DNA from: SbD1 sp039679945
Lineage (GTDB): Bacteria > Desulfobacterota > Syntrophobacteria > Syntrophobacterales > Syntrophobacteraceae
NCBI GenBank assembly: GCA_039679945.1
Contig: JBDKTY010000028.1
Location: forward strand, 1-64,000
Length of the DNA stretch: 64,000 nt
Reading direction: 5' to 3'
Shown here piece after piece: positions 60,560 to 64,000 of this stretch; the stretch's first letter is position 1; each line of letters starts with the position of its first letter. Below the pieces are notes generated by a model that saw only the letters and a program-made list of their open reading frames with translations, was not told where the DNA came from and ran no database searches. A program made the position numbers and the translations under genes.

Positions 60560-62185
60560 ATGTCTTCGTCGAATGGTTCCATTTGGGGAAAGGGAGACGT
60601 GACGAACCCTCCAGCTTCCTCCGAAACTTGCTTGCTGTTCAATGTCGGGATTGTGACCCGGGGGCCCCGATGCCTCCCTGTCATCAAGAATCTCCAGGAG
60701 ATGAAATCCTCCCGCCTGCGCATGCGGCCGCTTGCCATCGCGGACACTCTGAAATCCACCGAATGTTACAAATATGCGGGAAAAGCCGGCATAGAGATAT
60801 TCGAGGATTACCAGAATCTCCTGTTCATTGATCACCTCGACCTGATCCTCGAGTTAACAGGTGATCAGGAAATCCTGTCCGATATCATAAAGCGGAAACG
60901 CCCTGCCCTGGGCGTGCTCGATCGCCAGGCATCCATGCTGTTGTTCGGCGGGGCACGGCTCTGTCTGCAGGTGGACCAACGCGAGTCCGAGACCGCTCTG
61001 GAGACGCTGTTTGCATCCACCCTGCTGGAGGCATCTCCCGACGGCGTACTCGTCATTGACCGGGATTTCAGGATCATCAACTGCAACAAATCGCCCCTTA
61101 TCCCCGGAAGCGCCAACAACGAGTCGATAATCGGCAAGCACTGTTTCAGGGTAATGCAGCAGTCATCGCGTCCCTGCAACAACCCCGAAAGATGTTGCCC
61201 CGTCCACGAAACCCAGAAAACCGGGAAGCTGGCACGCACGGTGTATGAAGCTCCCGGGCCCGACAATAGCCGGCAGATCCGGCAGGTTACCTCCTATCCT
61301 GTTTTTAACCGGTTTGGAGAAGTCGCCCACTTCGTGCTCACGATCCGGGACATGACCAATGACCTGAATGAAAGGATCGAAGAGCACACGCAGACGCTGA
61401 AAAAAGATCTGGCCCGCATGGCCCAGGAGGACCGGCTTTCCTCTCTGGGGCGCCTGGTTGCCTCGGTATGCCACGAGATCAACAACCCGATCACCAGCAT
61501 CGTGACCTTCACCAAGCTTATTCTGTCCAAAATACAGAAGCGGGACCTGGCCGCTGAACAACTCGCCAATATGGAGCGTTATCTGGACCTTTCTTTTCGT
61601 GAAGCGATGCGCTGTGGCGGAATTGTCAAAAACCTCCTCACATTCGCCCGTCCGAAAAGCGTTGAAGCGAGGTTTATCGAAATAGCCGAGGTGATCAGCA
61701 CCATCGTACTCCTGACCGGGCACCAACTCCAGGACGCCAATGTTCGCTGTCTCGTGGAGCTTCCTTCTCCCCCCTTTACCGCATGGGGGGACTACGCACA
61801 GATTCAGCAGTGTCTGTTGAATCTGATATTTAACGCCATTGACGCCATGCCTGGCGGCGGCACCATCACCATTTCGGGTGGGAACGACGAAGCCGACGAC
61901 ATGGTTTGGCTGACAGTATCCGATACCGGCTACGGGATTCATCCCCAGGATTTGCAGCGGATATTCGAGCCCTTTTACTCAACCAAAGTCGATGGGAAAG
62001 GCAATGGTCTCGGGCTTTCGATGGTCTACGGCATTATCCGCCAGCACAGGGGAATCGTGGAGGTTGAAAGTGAACCCGGCCAGGGAACGACATTCAGAAT
62101 CAAGCTGCCCAGGAGCCCGGTGAACAACCGGGAGGGGGAGCACGTCCATTACAGGGACTTCCCGGCCCGGATGGACGGCAGATGA
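60560..62185 (+). CDS. PAS histidine kinase with N-terminal Rossmann-like sensor domain
   Basis: 541 residues, no membrane helices. Residues about 25-135 read like a dinucleotide-binding fold (VGIVTRGPRCLPVI, PLAIADT, GIEIFEDYQNLL, LDLILELTGD, ALGVLDRQASMLL), similar in pattern to NAD-dependent dehydrogenases. A PAS domain follows (about 148-275) with a Cys-rich loop (CFRVMQQSSRPCNNPERCCP), then a coiled linker, the H-box SVCHEINNPITS (H305) and an HATPase domain (NLIFNAID, DTGYGI, GNGLGLSM). A GTG at residue 14 is an alternative start. It pairs with the NtrC-type regulator 40 bases downstream. A cytoplasmic redox or nucleotide signal is plausible. Confidence 0.9.
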   Translation: MSSSNGSIWGKGDVTNPPASSETCLLFNVGIVTRGPRCLPVIKNLQEMKSSRLRMRPLAIADTLKSTECYKYAGKAGIEIFEDYQNLLFIDHLDLILELTGDQEILSDIIKRKRPALGVLDRQASMLLFGGARLCLQVDQRESETALETLFASTLLEASPDGVLVIDRDFRIINCNKSPLIPGSANNESIIGKHCFRVMQQSSRPCNNPERCCPVHETQKTGKLARTVYEAPGPDNSRQIRQVTSYPVFNRFGEVAHFVLTIRDMTNDLNERIEEHTQTLKKDLARMAQEDRLSSLGRLVASVCHEINNPITSIVTFTKLILSKIQKRDLAAEQLANMERYLDLSFREAMRCGGIVKNLLTFARPKSVEARFIEIAEVISTIVLLTGHQLQDANVRCLVELPSPPFTAWGDYAQIQQCLLNLIFNAIDAMPGGGTITISGGNDEADDMVWLTVSDTGYGIHPQDLQRIFEPFYSTKVDGKGNGLGLSMVYGIIRQHRGIVEVESEPGQGTTFRIKLPRSPVNNREGEHVHYRDFPARMDGR

Positions 62186-62225
62186 GGTAATCGCGTTCAT
62201 CCGCGGAGCAAAAAGGAGCTTCCCA

Positions 62226-63578
62226 ATGAAATCTGCCACGCGAGTCTTGGTCGTGGATGACGAAGAAACCATCTGCGAGGCGCTCAAAGCATGGTTTGTC
62301 AACGATGGGCACCATGTGGAGACGGCTCTTTCCGGAGCCGATGCCTTAAGGCAGGTTCAGCAAAAACCGAGCGATGTCTATATCGTGGATGTCAAGATGC
62401 CGGGAATGGACGGTATCGAGTTTCTTTCCAGGTTGAAAGAAATTCAACCGGATGCGATGGTTATCATGATGACGGCCCACGGCACCATACAAACGGCGGT
62501 GGAGGCAATGAAGCGCGGGGCCGTTGACTATTTCTGCAAGCCATTCGATCCGGACGAACTGTCGCTGCTGATGGGTCGTATTCTGACCCACAAGGCACTC
62601 AAGGAGGAAAATACCGCCCTGAAAGAGCAGTTGATCGAGCGCCGCGAAGGCTTCTTCGACGTCTTTATCATTCATTCCGATGCGATGCGGCGTATCTTCG
62701 CCACTATCGAGGAGGTCGCCCCATCCTCCGCTCCCATATTGATCACGGGTGAAACGGGTGTGGGAAAGGACATGGTGGCCAAGGCAATCCACTTCAGAAG
62801 TGAACGCTCCGGTGGCCCGTTCGTGGCGGTCAATTGCGGCTCCGTAGCGGAGTCTCTCCTGGAGAGTGAATTATTCGGGCATGAAAAAGGCGCGTTCACC
62901 GGTGCGGTAAAAGCAAGACGGGGACGCCTGGAGATGGCCAACGGCGGGACGCTTTTCCTTGACGAAGTAGGTGAAATTTCAACAAAAATGCAGGTTAGCC
63001 TCCTGCGTGCCCTGGAGGAGAAAAGTTTTGTGAGGCTGGGAGGAACACAGCCGGTGCACTCGGAATTCCGGCTCATCAGCGCCACCCACAGGGATTTGCC
63101 CTCCCTTATAAAAGAAAATCTTTTCCGCGAAGATTTCTACTACCGCATCAACGTCATTGCCATCGAGGTCCCCCCTTTACGGGAGCGTCTCGAGGAAATT
63201 CCCATCCTGGCCGATCACTTTCTCAGGCGCTATGTCGCGGAAACCGGAAAATACCTCGAGGGCTTCACGCAAAAGGCGCTGGCCCTCCTGGCATCGTACC
63301 ACTGGCCGGGTAATATCCGGGAGCTTCGAAACGTTATCGAACGCGCGGTTGTCATCGCCAGGGGAAGAGTGATCGGGACGGAAGAGCTGACCTTCCTCAA
63401 TCCGCGCACGGAAATAAATGCATCGGGAGCCATGACGCTGGAGGAAATTGAAACCAACCATATAAAGGCCGCCCTCGATGCGTGCAACGGCAACATCATT
63501 CAGGCATCCAAACGGCTGGGAATCAGCCGCAGCACAGTCATGCGGAAAATGAAGCGGTATTGTCTTCTCCGCTCCTGA
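62226..63578 (+). CDS. NtrC-family sigma-54-dependent response regulator
   Basis: 450 residues. Receiver domain with DDEE and phosphorylated D55 in YIVDVKMPGMDG; AAA+ domain with Walker A GETGVGKD, the sigma-54 contact loop GAFTGA and Walker B GGTLFLDEVGE; and a Fis-type HTH at the end (GNIIQASKRLGISRSTVMRKMKRY). AGGAGCTT precedes the ATG. It should activate sigma-54 promoters when phosphorylated by the adjacent kinase. Its targets are unknown; none of the downstream genes visible has an obvious -24/-12 promoter. Confidence 0.96.
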   Translation: MKSATRVLVVDDEETICEALKAWFVNDGHHVETALSGADALRQVQQKPSDVYIVDVKMPGMDGIEFLSRLKEIQPDAMVIMMTAHGTIQTAVEAMKRGAVDYFCKPFDPDELSLLMGRILTHKALKEENTALKEQLIERREGFFDVFIIHSDAMRRIFATIEEVAPSSAPILITGETGVGKDMVAKAIHFRSERSGGPFVAVNCGSVAESLLESELFGHEKGAFTGAVKARRGRLEMANGGTLFLDEVGEISTKMQVSLLRALEEKSFVRLGGTQPVHSEFRLISATHRDLPSLIKENLFREDFYYRINVIAIEVPPLRERLEEIPILADHFLRRYVAETGKYLEGFTQKALALLASYHWPGNIRELRNVIERAVVIARGRVIGTEELTFLNPRTEINASGAMTLEEIETNHIKAALDACNGNIIQASKRLGISRSTVMRKMKRYCLLRS

Positions 63579-63672
63579 TCCGAGATCCCGCCCCTTTCCT
63601 CAAGGGGCTCCCATCCAACCGAGGTAACGGCAATTGGCGCGGAAACGAACTCGACCATCCGGGGGAAGTCAG

Positions 63673-64000
63673 ATTGACATCATTCCGTATGGACGGGTGG
63701 ATGCCCTGACAGTCTCCATTGTTGCTGCGAACATCCAGACAATCCTGGGTCTCAATTCCGATGTGCTCCCTCCCTGCCCCGAACCCGAGTTCGCCTATCT
63801 TCCCCCGCGCGGACAGTACGCGGCCGGGAAAATCCTTCAATCTCTCGAGTCGCTGCCCCTGGGGGCAAAATTCAAACTGGGGATCGTTTCGGTCGATATC
63901 TGCACGCCGATCCTGAAATTCGTTTTCGGCGAGTCCCAGTTGGGGGGGAAAGCCGCCGTAATCTCGCTCTGCCGCCTCGGCGGTGATGACCCCGCACATA
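63673..64000 (+). CDS. amzA: Archaemetzincin family metalloprotease, truncated by window end
   Basis: The frame from about 63673 to the window end reads IIPYGRVDALTVSIVAANIQ, YLPPRGQYAAGKILQSLESL, and KLGIVSVDICTPILKFVFGESQLGGKAAVISLCRL. This matches the N-terminal half of archaemetzincins (usual LGITDVDIFVPGLNFVFGEA and AVISLYRL). The zinc motif HExxHxxGxxHC would lie beyond the window. No ATG, GTG or well-placed TTG is in frame near the expected start: an ATT at 63673 preceded by GGGGGAAG is the best candidate, or a TTG about 35 bases upstream. It follows the response regulator by about 95 bases. Confidence 0.8.
   Translation, partial: MDIIPYGRVDALTVSIVAANIQTILGLNSDVLPPCPEPEFAYLPPRGQYAAGKILQSLESLPLGAKFKLGIVSVDICTPILKFVFGESQLGGKAAVISLCRLGGDDPAH

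Noticed and set aside
63590..63608. GCCCCTT/AAGGGGC hairpin as terminator of the response regulator
   Set aside because: Seven pairs but no T-run, and the next gene follows closely in the same direction.
1..64000. CRISPR arrays, rRNA genes, integrases and complete transposases
   Set aside because: Looked for regular direct repeats with spacers, rRNA landmarks and catalytic motifs of these enzymes; none found.

Overview
The window looks like chromosome from an anaerobic deltaproteobacterium (Desulfobacterota, perhaps Syntrophobacterales-like). This rests on gene content, not on a phylogeny: a Deltaproteobacteria-type NikK/L/M/Q/O nickel transporter, selB, fdhD paired with a cysteine desulfurase, an archaemetzincin, a PAS histidine kinase with an NtrC-type regulator, and an apgM-like gene beside homoserine dehydrogenase. 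Most genes lie on the minus strand in short operons. Most of the window is GC-rich; the first 0.8 kb is clearly AT-richer and looks acquired.

Layout. 1-0.8 kb: AT-rich orphan gene of phage-tail character. 1.4-8.6 kb (-): IclR regulator, Liv-type ABC importer (binding protein, two permeases, two ATPases) and a dihydroorotase-family amidohydrolase, which together suggest uptake and hydrolysis of an amide or cyclic amide. 8.6-9.5 kb: non-coding, with a MITE-like element. 9.5-14.2 kb (-): MacA-MacB-type efflux operon with its outer-membrane channel. 15-17.9 kb: very large chemoreceptor. 18.1-24.2 kb: nickel ECF transporter with a split NikL, a long structured leader, a divergent tandem ATPase and a His-rich protein. 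24.2-25.3 kb: decayed autotransporter C-terminus and an orphan terminator. 25.3-30 kb: NagX/HGSNAT-like acyltransferase, cupin, YibE/F protein, alkaline phosphatase.

30.4-64 kb is mostly housekeeping: cysS, ispF, ispD, rnpB RNA, DUF374 acyltransferase, aroK, a crotonase, argJ, secA, N-acetylglutamate synthase, cysteine desulfurase, fdhD, Nudix, NCS2 permease, prs, zinc-ribbon coiled-coil protein, Nif3-like protein, a CAU tRNA, rpoD, dnaG, yqeY, hisA, thioesterase, apgM-like (probable homoserine kinase), hom, aminotransferase, selB, a two-component pair and a truncated archaemetzincin.

Links between genes: FdhD with the desulfurase (sulfuration of formate dehydrogenase), SelB (selenoprotein formate dehydrogenases or hydrogenases) and nickel uptake (hydrogenase, CO dehydrogenase) fit one anaerobic metalloenzyme economy. 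A family of small palindromic repeats lies between operons, including one inverted REPIN-like pair. No CRISPR array, rRNA or complete transposase gene was seen. The strongest candidates for something undescribed are the structured leader before nikK, the Rossmann-like sensor domain on the histidine kinase, the amidohydrolase with a Glu where the family has its catalytic Asp, and a crotonase lacking both catalytic glutamates.
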